From a virus, in the IMG/VR virus record IMGVR_UViG_3300029915_000027, positions 1-61,267 of that record: 61,267 bases of DNA, one strand, 5' to 3'. The position numbers were made by a program, and so were the translations under genes. The notes below the pieces were generated by a model. The model was not told the DNA's origin. It saw only the letters and a program-made list of their open reading frames with translations, and did not search any database. This document shows, in pieces, positions 16,085 to 24,095 of this stretch; position 1 is the first letter of the stretch; each line of letters opens with the position of its first letter.

Positions 16085-16190
16085 GCAGTCGGATTACTGC
16101 AATGCCGCCAACAATGCGTGAGGTAACTCTTGTGGAAGTCCCGCAAGAGTCAGTAAATATATAGTCGGATTACTATAGATAGCTGGCGCA
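16085..16190 (+). promoter_or_regulatory. structured leader of the capsid gene with two same-loop hairpins
   Basis: Two hairpins share the identical 12-mer AGTCGGATTACT: GCAGT-CGGATT-ACTGC (16085-16100) and TATAGT-CGGATT-ACTATA (16160-16177). Between them ACTCTTG (16126-16132) pairs with CAAGAGT (16144-16150). A stem joining TGC-CGCCA (about 16102-16109) with TGGCGCA (about 16183-16189) could close the second and third hairpins into a three-way junction. The major capsid ATG is at 16258. This may be a regulatory or stabilising RNA element. Confidence 0.5.
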
Positions 16191-16257
16191 ATAGGACTGT
16201 AATAATGTCTAGTCTATTTGGAGGAATAGTTAGGATATTCTATAAGGAGAATAAAAA

Positions 16258-19161
16258 ATGGCTGGATATAGTCCTGCAAGTAATAGTCAGAGTAATTTAC
16301 CACAGTCCACGGTGCGATACTATGACAAAAAGTTCCGCGAAAATTTGAAGGCTTAAGGTACTGGGTCTTCTAAAACTTGACTAAATCGGTGAACATCTGT
16401 TATAATATGAATATGATAGAAAATACCGAGGAAAATAATTTGAAAGAAACGCGATTTGCTTATGCAGCCGGACTGATAGATGCTGATGGAAGTTTATATA
16501 TTTCCAAATGTATACGTAAAGACGGTTATACCAGCTACGATCCAACTTTAATGATTCGCTCTACGCACCTACCTACTATGAAATGGTTTGTTAGCGTGTT
16601 TGGAGGAACCTATGATAAAACTGTCTGGAAAGATAAGAATTATAAGGACTATTACCGTTGGAAATATAGTAGTGACATACATGCAGCGCGCTTCCTTGAT
16701 AAGATTATTCCTTATTTGTGGATAAAACAAAAACAAGCTTCTTTGCTTAAACAATACTTTGAAATGCGGTATGTAAATGATAAGCAACAAAGAGAAGCTA
16801 TTTATCAACAAATGGGAGAATTAAATCAGAATTACTCCTTAACGACTAATACGCCAAGTTTACCATTAAAGGATAACCTTCGTAACGCATACTTTGCTGG
16901 TATGTTTGACGGAGAAGGTAGTTCATATATAATTCGAGGAAAGCAAGGTAAGCAGAGTCGTGGTAAAGGCTTTTATTATAGAGCTTGTGTGTGTTTAGGT
17001 AATACTTTTTTACCTGTTATTCAGGAATTAAAGAAAACATACGGAGGTTTTACTAGAGAAAGACCGCCCCACAACGGCAAACTTATGATGCACGAATGGG
17101 ATTTAAAAGATAATCCTCTAAAAGAGCGATTTCTTTTATCCGTACTTCCTTATCTAAAAATAAAAATAGAGCAATCAAAAATTGTTCTAAATTTTGTTAG
17201 GATGAATGGAGAAGTTAATCCCGAAAAACGAAAAGCTATGTGGCTGGCTTGTTCTGAATTAAATGGTAAAAAGATAGAGTCTGATCTTATAGGTGACTAT
17301 AAGAGTGCTACTGTGGTGACATAGATAGCCTAAACAATAATACAAACACCTTTCATTGCGTGCTCGGAACGCCTCGACCTTCCTACGAAGTCGGGTAACC
17401 AGTATGAAATGTTCATGTACGTGCCTTTCGCCGCTAATACTGCTCAGACTACCGAGGGTACAGTTGGTAGTGGCATTGCTGTTAACGTTCTTAATAACAC
17501 ATCAACAATCGGAGAATATGCTGATTATGCTAACTTCTCTAGTTTGTCTCTGGCTACAGCCATAGACTCGACTGTTGAAAATGTTGCGCGTGAACTTGCT
17601 TATCGTCTTGGTGAGTCGCTTAGCGCATTAGTTCGTGCTACTGCTGATGGTGCAAACGCTGTTGATTCTAGCGTTTTAACACAGCTTGGCGCAACTTCTA
17701 CTAGTTCTTTCACAACCCTGAGTTTAACTCAGATTCGTAATTCTGTCCAGAGTCTTGCTGGTCGTTCGGTTCGTCCGTTCGATGAGTCCAGTAAGTCCTT
17801 TATTGGTGTGATTCATCCTTTTGCATTAGGTGATGTTCTTGCTGATACTAGCAACGATGCTCCTATCGACATTTTGAAGCACACTCCAGTAGGCCTTGCT
17901 CGTATGGAAGATTTAATCTCTACTGATTTAACAGAGATGATCGAACTTCCTAGCTCTGGTGTTCATTTCTTCCAGACAAATCAGGTCACTCAGACTACTA
18001 ATTATAAGGGCGTTACAGGCTTAACCGCTCTGCGAACTTACATTTTTGGTCGTGACGGCATCTTTAGCATTAAGCTTGGTGCTCAGGGTGATACGGGTTT
18101 TGGTGATGGAGAATGGCGCAATATAAAATGCAACATTATGCAAAATGTTGAGCCAACGGTCGCTGATCCTGAAGGTTTAATTCCGGGGTGGACTTCCTAA
18201 ACAATAACCTATAATTATTATAGGTACTATGGGCTGACCCTTGAAAAAGGATATCAGTAATCTTCTTTAATTGACTTGAAATCTGAAATGACAACAAGGC
18301 GGAAGAAAAGACTTGACAAAGCTTTTCACCGTGAGAGACTAAATAAGAAGACAACCTAAAAGGTTGAAGCGATAGTCCGATCTTATGGGAATAACAACCA
18401 TAAGAGATTGATAGAAATATTCAATCCAGTATCTCCCAAGGTATGTATAAACATGAAAGCAATAGATAAAAACACAAAAGAAAAGGTTCTTGAATTATTA
18501 CAAGCACAAAGAAGTCAGAAAGAAATTTCTACTAGGACTGGCGTGTGTATAGGAACAATCCAAGATTGGGCCGCAGAATGGAGAAAAACCGGACTGTTGG
18601 TGAGCTACAAAAGACCGGGAATGGCTTTTACAAATCAAGCTAAAAGTGTGTCTAATGGATACTACAAAAGTATTAGAAAAAGATACTTAGGTATGCAGTG
18701 GACCGATAAACTTGAGAAACGTATATTTGGTTTTAATAACCCTACAGAAGCGATTCATTATTATCTCGATAGTAATGGCGATCCGAGGGTGTGTGCGTAT
18801 TGTGGCATAAAACCTAAAAACGGTAAAGTATGGGGATTAGATAGAATAGACTCCTCTATAGGACATATTCCGGGTAACCTTGTTCCTTGTTGTTCTACCA
18901 ATGAAGAAAATAGATTTTTATCTTGTCAGACAAGCAAATCAAATTTTAATCTGAATGCTTGGATGACTGCTAGTATGTTTCGTGCATACGGTAAACCACT
19001 TCCAGAACAGGTGGTTTTAAATAGACTAGAAGAAGTTTATAGTCTAGCAAAAGAACTAAAAGATACTGTAACAGTTTGATAGAGTTCATTTCACAACGTC
19101 GCTCGGCCCTGATACTACAATTCGTATTCGGGAAATAGACGCTGCATCGGCCATTTCTTGA
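16258..19161 (+). CDS. major capsid protein, gene interrupted by two group I introns
   Basis: The coding sequence is split: exon 1 16258-16353 (MAGYSPASNSQS...RYYDKKFRENLKA, 32 codons ending exactly before an in-frame TAA), exon 2 about 17343-18198 (QTPFIACSERLDLP...GLIPGWTS), exon 3 19085-19161 (HFTTSLGPDTT...IDAASAIS). The joined frame is open, about 342 aa. The N-terminal YYDK-F-NLKA-TPF block and the C-terminal AASAIS match the HK97-like major capsid proteins of short-tailed phages that I know. A strong AAGGAGA ribosome site precedes exon 1. The structured leader upstream and a terminator downstream fit a highly expressed gene. Confidence 0.82.
16377..16406 (+). promoter_or_regulatory. 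promoter inside intron 1 for the homing endonuclease
   Basis: TTGACT (16377-16382), an 18-bp spacer, then TATAAT (16401-16406). An ATG lies 6 nt after the -10 box, so the expected transcript is leaderless. The motif overlaps the intron core sequence. Confidence 0.55.
16413..17324 (+). CDS. LAGLIDADG homing endonuclease, intron 1
   Basis: About 303 aa with two LAGLIDADG helices, AYAAGLIDADGSLY near residues 17-30 and AYFAGMFDGEGSS in the second half, so a monomeric double-motif enzyme. It cuts an intronless capsid allele and drives intron spread. The start is chosen at ATG 16413. ATG 16407 in frame is also possible, and no Shine-Dalgarno sequence is seen for either. The stop lies 18 nt before the proposed exon 2. 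Confidence 0.9.
   Translation: MIENTEENNLKETRFAYAAGLIDADGSLYISKCIRKDGYTSYDPTLMIRSTHLPTMKWFVSVFGGTYDKTVWKDKNYKDYYRWKYSSDIHAARFLDKIIPYLWIKQKQASLLKQYFEMRYVNDKQQREAIYQQMGELNQNYSLTTNTPSLPLKDNLRNAYFAGMFDGEGSSYIIRGKQGKQSRGKGFYYRACVCLGNTFLPVIQELKKTYGGFTRERPPHNGKLMMHEWDLKDNPLKERFLLSVLPYLKIKIEQSKIVLNFVRMNGEVNPEKRKAMWLACSELNGKKIESDLIGDYKSATVVT
17343..18198 (+). CDS. major capsid protein, central exon
   Basis: This is the body of the capsid protein (about 285 codons), read from QTPFIACSERLDLPTKSGNQ. An internal ATG at 17409 (MFMYVPFAANTAQ) has no ribosome site and would give a protein lacking the conserved N-arm, so it is not a plausible independent start. The exon ends at T18198, where the following in-frame TAA belongs to intron 2. 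It shows the mixed alpha/beta, Ala/Thr/Ser-rich composition of HK97-fold capsids. Confidence 0.8.
18199..19084 (+). other. group I intron 2 in the capsid gene
   Basis: The catalytic core is readable: P7 GACTA (18337-18341) with TAGTC (18373-18377), P8 AACCT/AGGTT (18353-18365), P9 CTTATGG/CCATAAG (18382-18404), P5 AAAAG/CTTTT around 18306-18327. The preceding T18198 and the terminal G19084 fit group I rules, and splicing joins TCC-T to TT-CAT, keeping the capsid frame. The HNH gene sits downstream of P9. I could not find a convincing guide sequence for P1. Confidence 0.78.
18453..19079 (+). CDS. HNH homing endonuclease, intron 2
   Basis: 208 aa. The N-terminal part is a helix-turn-helix (KEISTRTGVCIGTIQDWAAEW), probably for target recognition. 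The C-terminal half has an HNH zinc-binding nuclease of the VCAYCG...WGLDRIDSSIGHIPGNLVPCC type (two CxxC-like pairs and an LDRID metal-site strand). The stop lies 5 nt before the intron end. It is unrelated to the LAGLIDADG enzyme of intron 1, so the two introns arrived separately. The start ATG 18453 has a weak AAGG upstream. Confidence 0.88.
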   Translation: MKAIDKNTKEKVLELLQAQRSQKEISTRTGVCIGTIQDWAAEWRKTGLLVSYKRPGMAFTNQAKSVSNGYYKSIRKRYLGMQWTDKLEKRIFGFNNPTEAIHYYLDSNGDPRVCAYCGIKPKNGKVWGLDRIDSSIGHIPGNLVPCCSTNEENRFLSCQTSKSNFNLNAWMTASMFRAYGKPLPEQVVLNRLEEVYSLAKELKDTVTV

Positions 19162-19168
19162 TTAAGAA

Positions 19169-19206
19169 CATAAGGGGGTATAAAAACCCTCTTATGCTGG
19201 TTTTTT
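19169..19206 (+). terminator. intrinsic terminator after the capsid gene
   Basis: CATAAGGGGGT (19169-19179) pairs with ACCCTCTTATG (19186-19196), 11 bp with one G-U pair, loop of 6 nt, followed by CTGG and TTTTTT. It begins 7 nt after the capsid stop and also overlaps the 3' end of the minus-strand HNH fragment. Confidence 0.8.
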
Positions 19207-19359
19207 ATGCCAGCGTCTATTACGCTGGTTTGCTTTTTGTTCAATAGGGTTAGACCATCTTACATTGTTTGGTTCATAGTTACCGTTGTTATCTATGCGA
19301 TCAAATTCTGTAACAACACAATTGGTAAATCGTTGTGTTAATAGGTTTAGTTTATTCAT
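19192..19359 (-). pseudogene. HNH endonuclease fragment (55 aa), antisense to the capsid cluster
   Basis: The minus strand encodes MNKLNLLTQRFTNCVVTEFD, then RIDNNGNYEPNNVRW and an N/R/K-rich tail, the C-terminal half of an HNH endonuclease (D-R-I-D-N-N-G-x-Y-x-P-x-N-x-R-W block). An in-frame TAA directly before the ATG shows the N-terminal zinc-binding half is missing. It has its own promoter. It is either a decayed free-standing homing gene or a minimal HNH peptide. It lies between the capsid and the next structural gene. Confidence 0.75.
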
Positions 19360-19368
19360 ACTTTAATC

Positions 19369-19397
19369 AGTATAACACAAGAAGCATCAAAAGTCAA
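19369..19397 (-). promoter_or_regulatory. promoter of the HNH fragment
   Basis: On the minus strand, TTGACT (19397-19392), a 17-bp spacer and TATACT (19374-19369) with an upstream TG. The ATG is 9 nt beyond the -10 box, so the leader would be about 3 nt. Confidence 0.6.
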
Positions 19398-19420
19398 GAA
19401 ATAAATACGGAGAAAACAAA

Positions 19421-19942
19421 ATGAGTTTTAATTCAGTTTTTCATGCTGAACCTACTTTGACAGCACAGGCTTCCCCTTCTTTAGCTCCTGCTCTAGGTGT
19501 TGACACATCTACAGGCAATCTAAAGGTAAATTTGGGGTCCGGTTCTAGCTCAGGATGGGTTCCTGCTAATATTGCGGTTGCTAATATAGCGTTACTAGCA
19601 CAAACTGCTAACGTTGCTAATGTTTTAACATACGCTGTTCCTTCTAACGCTGCTGGACAGTGGTTAGTAACATTGTATGAGACAGCTAGTAACACACCTA
19701 CAGGTGCTACATTACCTGCTGTGACAGTTACTTACACAGATAGGGACACAAGTGCAAGCATTACACAGACAGTAGCCTCAGTTGGTTCTGTTAGTGCTAA
19801 TACTACAGTTTCACAAGCAACCCTTGTGATTAACCCTGCTGTGTCTACTAATATTGTTATTGCAACTACTAGTTATGCTGCGGGTAGTGGTACTGCCCTT
19901 GCATATAATATCAAGGCTCGAATCGTTCCTTTGGGCTTTTAA
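19421..19942 (+). CDS. virion structural protein, possible capsid decoration (173 aa)
   Basis: Ser/Thr/Ala/Val-rich, predicted all-beta with almost no charged residues (begins MSFNSVFHAEPTLTAQASPS). It lies directly after the capsid gene with an ACGGAGAAAA ribosome site. Decoration proteins commonly sit here. Assignment is by context and composition. Confidence 0.6.
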   Translation: MSFNSVFHAEPTLTAQASPSLAPALGVDTSTGNLKVNLGSGSSSGWVPANIAVANIALLAQTANVANVLTYAVPSNAAGQWLVTLYETASNTPTGATLPAVTVTYTDRDTSASITQTVASVGSVSANTTVSQATLVINPAVSTNIVIATTSYAAGSGTALAYNIKARIVPLGF

Positions 19943-19957
19943 TAAGGAGAAAATAAA

Positions 19958-20878
19958 ATGGCTTATCAAGCAACTACAGGTTTAGGTACACCTACCAAAC
20001 TTGTTGTTACGGGCAATGGGGGTACTACAAAGAATCCAGCCGTAACTTTATCTTTATCCGCTAATACTTGGCCTACTACGTTTCAGCTAGAGACACAGAT
20101 TCAGGATGTTTCAGGTGCGGAGCAAATTGCTGGTACAGCGTTTACGCTTACCGCTGCTGCTAATGCTTCGTCTCCTGCCGACCTTACTCTCAGTGCTGTT
20201 GCTACTTCGGCTGCTGGTGTTGCGGTGTATACGGGTACGATTACAGGTGGTGGTTCAAATGCTTACGCGGGTGCTACTTTTGTTGTGGCTGGTTTCGCTA
20301 CCAATGCTTCTAACAACGGTACTTTCCAGTGTACAGCTAGTACGACTACTACACTTACGCTTAACAACATTGCTGCAATCGCAGAGACACATGCTGCTAC
20401 TGCTCAGGATCAGGCTAGTGTGACGGTGTATACGGGTACAATTACAGGTGGCGGATCAAACGCTTTTGCTGGTTTTACGTTCACGGTTACTGGTTTCGCT
20501 ACCAATGCTTCTAACAACGGTACTTTCCAGTGTACAGCATCTAATACGACTACGTTGACTCTTACCAACCCTAACGGCGTTGCGGAGACACACGCTGCTA
20601 CCGCTACACAGCAAGAAACAACTGCTCTTACTTATGTTGCATACGGGTCTAAGACTCTTAGTGGAAATACTTATATCCCATCTGGTACTTCACAGCATGT
20701 GGCTACGGTGTCCGCTACAGGACTTATTACAGGTGTTGCGGCTGGTGGTATTGAGATTGAGGTTTCGTATCCAACGTTTAATAACACAATTGGTGATATT
20801 GTTTCTAGTGGTAACATTATGAACGGTCTTCCAATTAACAAAATCTATAAATCTGTTGATGTGCAGGTGCTTCCGTAA
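19958..20878 (+). CDS. virion protein with tandem beta modules and Big2-like end (306 aa)
   Basis: After an N-terminal Ig-like part, two copies of a 67-residue module (VYTGTITGGGSNA...GFATNASNNGTFQC...ETHAAT) follow each other. The C-terminus (YIPSGTSQHVATVSATGLIT, then GVAAGGIEIEV) resembles bacterial Ig-like group 2 domains. It is probably a capsid-surface or fibre-like decoration that binds cells or polysaccharide. The same module recurs in the large tail protein at 33931-37815. Confidence 0.65.
   Translation: MAYQATTGLGTPTKLVVTGNGGTTKNPAVTLSLSANTWPTTFQLETQIQDVSGAEQIAGTAFTLTAAANASSPADLTLSAVATSAAGVAVYTGTITGGGSNAYAGATFVVAGFATNASNNGTFQCTASTTTTLTLNNIAAIAETHAATAQDQASVTVYTGTITGGGSNAFAGFTFTVTGFATNASNNGTFQCTASNTTTLTLTNPNGVAETHAATATQQETTALTYVAYGSKTLSGNTYIPSGTSQHVATVSATGLITGVAAGGIEIEVSYPTFNNTIGDIVSSGNIMNGLPINKIYKSVDVQVLP
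20225..20626 (+). repeat. two 201-bp tandem repeats
   Basis: The units run 20225-20425 and 20426-20626. A central block (starting GGTTTCGCTACCAATGCTTC) is identical at the DNA level while flanks differ, which suggests recent recombination or gene conversion between the copies. Period 201 bp (67 codons) keeps the frame. Confidence 0.85.
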
Positions 20879-20909
20879 TTAAATAGTTGAGCGAAAGAGG
20901 AGACGCGCA

Positions 20910-21221
20910 ATGTCACAATACGAAGATAACACAGATGAGGACGCGCTTGTAAGCGTTCTTAGACACCAAAATCGAGCGCAGCGTAGTCTGGTTAAACAGC
21001 TACGCCGCCTTCGCAAAGAAGAAAAAGAGCACTCACATGAATTGTTTGAGGCTCTATTAGATACTGACCCACAAGCGGAAGCTGCGTTTAGGGAACTTTG
21101 GATGCGTGGTGAGTTTGATTGCAGTCCATCGGATTACCAAATGGTAGTCGAGGAATGTCTTAGAGCTTTAGCAGTCTATAGACGAATTTCAACCCACATT
21201 CCTGCGCTAGAGTCCGATTGA
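20910..21221 (+). CDS. hypothetical helical protein (103 aa)
   Basis: Highly charged and helical (DEDALVSVLRHQNRAQRSLV, then KQLRRLRKEEKEHSHELFEAL), a probable coiled coil. An AAAGAGGAGA ribosome site precedes the ATG. It may be a head-completion or assembly factor by position. No family is recognised. Confidence 0.7.
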   Translation: MSQYEDNTDEDALVSVLRHQNRAQRSLVKQLRRLRKEEKEHSHELFEALLDTDPQAEAAFRELWMRGEFDCSPSDYQMVVEECLRALAVYRRISTHIPALESD

Positions 21222-21325
21222 TTTAAAAAGTTTTATACTAATATATGTCAAAATATGGTGGATTACCGGATATAGACTACTATTAGTTTTAGTAACTAGT
21301 TAGCACGGCCATGCGCTTAGTTACA

Positions 21326-21374
21326 CTGCTATATAATAGGTAACGTTCATTAGCTAAACGTTTTTATATAGCAG
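21326..21374 (+). other. perfect 11-bp inverted repeat in an intergenic leader
   Basis: CTGCTATATAA (21326-21336) and TTATATAGCAG (21364-21374) flank a 27-nt loop that itself contains two AACGTT palindromes. It lies in a 179-nt gap before the next gene, 14 nt upstream of its ribosome site. No T tract follows, so it looks like a leader hairpin or mRNA stabiliser rather than a terminator. Confidence 0.5.
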
Positions 21375-21400
21375 AAGCATTATTAGTGAGGAGACTAAAG

Positions 21401-22051
21401 GTGCCAACAGCACAAGAAATACAAAGTTTACAAGGTACTCGATTAGAGGAAACGCCACCTTGGATGAGCTATGCGGCTGAAATGGGCGATAACATGTCTC
21501 CCGAATTAGCAGCACAAGTTGAAGAATACTCCCAAAAACATTACACAGATGCCCCGATTAGCTCACAGACTCAAGAGGAATTATGCAGACTACAAGAGGC
21601 TAATCAAGAATCTGCCAAAGAGTATCAGTGGCTAACACCAGAAGAATATGAAAACGTGGAAGCTAGAACGGGAACAGTAATTGACCATGCAGAGTTTATT
21701 CGTAGACTCCGAAAGCATGGAATAGTTTGTTTCTATAAGCAGCACCCACATCACGATAAGGCTGTATTATGGGTTTCTAAAAACGGACTAGGAGAGCCTG
21801 AAGTTGCTTGTTGGGTACAAGTAGGCCCAATGCCTGAGTTATCTATCATGAACTTCGATGCTCAAGGTATTCCTTTAGCAGAAAGGCGCAGAGGTTGGCG
21901 TACATGTCTTTTGCAGATCATACTAAAAGGTATTATCTCTGAGGATGACGCTAATAAGCTATTTGGCTACCCAAAGTATACAGAGCAGTTCGATAGATAT
22001 AATTACACATTACACATGTTTAGAAATGCGGGTGGCAAGCTAAGTGAATAA
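21401..22051 (+). CDS. hypothetical protein (216 aa), GTG start
   Basis: GTG 21401 is preferred because GAGGAG lies 7 nt upstream. A GTG at 21386 in the same frame is less well placed. The protein (begins MPTAQEIQSLQGTRLEETPP) is acidic at the N-terminus and contains GIVCFYKQHPHHDKAVLWVS. It has no recognisable motif. It is possibly a neck or packaging-related protein by position between head and tail genes. Confidence 0.7.
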   Translation: MPTAQEIQSLQGTRLEETPPWMSYAAEMGDNMSPELAAQVEEYSQKHYTDAPISSQTQEELCRLQEANQESAKEYQWLTPEEYENVEARTGTVIDHAEFIRRLRKHGIVCFYKQHPHHDKAVLWVSKNGLGEPEVACWVQVGPMPELSIMNFDAQGIPLAERRRGWRTCLLQIILKGIISEDDANKLFGYPKYTEQFDRYNYTLHMFRNAGGKLSE

Positions 22052-22075
22052 TTAAAAATCAGGAGGAGATAATTA

Positions 22076-22705
22076 GTGAGTAAAGGTTTAAGCGGTGAAG
22101 AGTCTTCAAATATAACAGGTGTGTTACATAAGACTCAAGAAGTAGATACAAATAAAAATAAGTTAGCTGCTTTAGAAGTTGAAGCTAAAGAGCTTGAGTT
22201 AAAATCGGCTAGACTTCGTTTATTGGAACAAGAGGCCAATCTTCAAGATATTCAGGAGCGACTAGCAGAGCGTCAATTAAAACGTGAAACAAAGCAATCT
22301 CGTAGTATTATCAACGGGCACACATTACGGCAGCTAGCAGACACAGACAAGGCTGTACAGGCTCGATGTAACCACCACAAAGGCGGTGACGGCGCTCAGG
22401 GCGTTGTTTATGGACAAGGACAAGACCCTCAATATGCTGTTCTTAAACATATTATGAGTAATGGCGATACATGGGTGCGGTGTCTACGTTGTGGGAAAAC
22501 TTGGAAACCACCTATTCGAGATGCTAGGAACTATGATGGTACACCTCGCTATAAGACCGAAGAAGTTTATATAGAAGCTTTTATAGAGTATAAAACAGCT
22601 TGTGCGTTTCCTACTAGAAATCATACTAGTAGTTCTGGTCAGTTTAAATGGTCTGATAATGGTGAGTATTTCCGTGAAATGATGGATCAAGTTACCCTTC
22701 GTTAA
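22076..22705 (+). CDS. coiled-coil zinc-ribbon protein (209 aa)
   Basis: GTG start after AGGAGGAGA. The N-terminal half is a long Leu/Glu/Lys coiled coil. The C-terminal half has C-N-H-H (about residue 97) and CLRCGKTW, which could form a zinc site. No family is recognised. It is co-transcribed with the previous gene and precedes tail genes. Confidence 0.7.
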   Translation: MSKGLSGEESSNITGVLHKTQEVDTNKNKLAALEVEAKELELKSARLRLLEQEANLQDIQERLAERQLKRETKQSRSIINGHTLRQLADTDKAVQARCNHHKGGDGAQGVVYGQGQDPQYAVLKHIMSNGDTWVRCLRCGKTWKPPIRDARNYDGTPRYKTEEVYIEAFIEYKTACAFPTRNHTSSSGQFKWSDNGEYFREMMDQVTLR

Positions 22706-22720
22706 TAATTTGGAGACAAT

Positions 22721-24076
22721 ATGCCTTCTAGTGTTTCAGTCTTTTTTACTACAACGGCTCCGGGTAATTTCACCTTACCTCATAATCTAGGTGCAATACC
22801 CGGATCAGTTATTTTTGAGTATATTACTGGAGGACAAGTTTGGTTTCAATCTACTAGATATGATGCTAACAATTTATATCTAGTAGCATCTGATACCGGA
22901 GTTGAGTTTTATGCTTTAATTTATGTAAGTGTAACTCCTATAACACCGAGCGCCAGTGTTCCGGCCAACTCTACTATAAGATTACAAGAGGTAGTAAATG
23001 ATGCTTCCTCGTTAGGCGACGTTTCTCCTGCTCTAGCAACTGGCGGGTTATCACAAGCCCCTGCTCTATCAATTGCTAACGACGTTATGCAAGCGTTGAT
23101 AAACGGTGGTCCGGCTGGACAGCCTTATAATTGGAAATGGAATAGATTTAATATACCGCCGTTCCCCACCATTAGTTTGCAGCAAGATTATTTCATACCC
23201 GGTTTGGTAAATCTTGGATGGCTAGAAAGTGCATGGGCAGTTAATATAAACCAAACATGTATATCAAAGTCTAAGAATCAGTTAGAGGTTAGAAAAGACT
23301 TACAAGTTACTAACTTTCAAACTAGCGGTGGCGGAAAGATTTGTTGGTTACCCAATGACCAATTAATGACAGGAACTTGGGGCGCGGCACCATTAGGCCC
23401 AACAGCAGGGTTTCCTTCAGGTCAAACGACCGTAGCAGGTCCAAACCAAACGGGACAACAGAATCCGGGTCCGGGTGTTATTTATACCAACCCCTTACAG
23501 ACGTTAGCAACACCTATTAATGCTTCTACGTGTATAGCCGATCAGTATGGTAATCTATGGGCATTAACGACTTATGGAACTTGTGGAAACACGCAACCCG
23601 CATGGACACAGTTTCCTACTTACCCTACGTTTAGAAATCCTTTAGCTACTGCTACTACAGTAACAGACGGCTCATGTGTCTGGACAGCAGTTAACCCTAA
23701 AGGACAAGGTATTAGATTAAACCCTATACCTCCACAAAACGGGGTAGTGTGGCTTATTCAGCCTATAGGACAAATGAGAGCACCAAGGTTCTTTAACCTT
23801 ACGCAGTATCTTAATCCTATACCAGATGATTTTGAATGGGCGTTTAAGCAAGGGTTCTTCGCAGAATGTTATCGTAGAAACCCCGATGCAAAAGTTAGAG
23901 CGCGTTACCCACAAGAACGACAAATATGGTTAGAAGCCCTAGACCACGCTGTTAGACAATCTGATAGAGAAATGGACGATTACGGCTTTTATCCGAGTTC
24001 TATCATTATGGATACTGGATACGCTATTAATCAAATTACTCCGGCGCAACCTTTTGGACCGTGGAGTGGTTGGTAA
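22721..24076 (+). CDS. tail or neck structural protein, paralogue-like to the next gene
   Basis: 451 aa. The N-terminal part is beta-rich. The middle has YNWKWNRFNIPPF and a LAALTT-type insertion with the NLWALTTYGTCGNTQPAWTQ and TDGSCVWT blocks of a shuffled module. The C-terminus (DFEWAFKQGFFAECYRRNPD) is helical. The gene at 24147 has the same order (WRWNR block, module, DEYSRLYTWGF, FQLANQKF), so the two look like diverged copies of a head-tail adaptor or tail component. Confidence 0.65.
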   Translation: MPSSVSVFFTTTAPGNFTLPHNLGAIPGSVIFEYITGGQVWFQSTRYDANNLYLVASDTGVEFYALIYVSVTPITPSASVPANSTIRLQEVVNDASSLGDVSPALATGGLSQAPALSIANDVMQALINGGPAGQPYNWKWNRFNIPPFPTISLQQDYFIPGLVNLGWLESAWAVNINQTCISKSKNQLEVRKDLQVTNFQTSGGGKICWLPNDQLMTGTWGAAPLGPTAGFPSGQTTVAGPNQTGQQNPGPGVIYTNPLQTLATPINASTCIADQYGNLWALTTYGTCGNTQPAWTQFPTYPTFRNPLATATTVTDGSCVWTAVNPKGQGIRLNPIPPQNGVVWLIQPIGQMRAPRFFNLTQYLNPIPDDFEWAFKQGFFAECYRRNPDAKVRARYPQERQIWLEALDHAVRQSDREMDDYGFYPSSIIMDTGYAINQITPAQPFGPWSGW

Positions 24077-24095
24077 ATAATTTAGAAGTTACAAG

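Larger units (their letters stand above)
16354..17342 (+). other. group I intron 1 in the capsid gene
   Basis: The 5' splice site follows exon T16353. The exon end GAAGGCT pairs with the guide GGTCTTC (16364-16370) over 7 bp, with the diagnostic U-G pair at the splice site (P1). ACTAAATCGGTGAACATCT (from 16380) resembles the P3-P4 segment of phage group I introns. The endonuclease frame fills almost all the rest, so the distal core must lie within the 3' end of that frame (GACTATAAGAGTGC near 17296). The 3' border is set by the capsid frame resuming at CAA 17343. The usual terminal intron G is absent there, so the border is uncertain. Confidence 0.65.
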
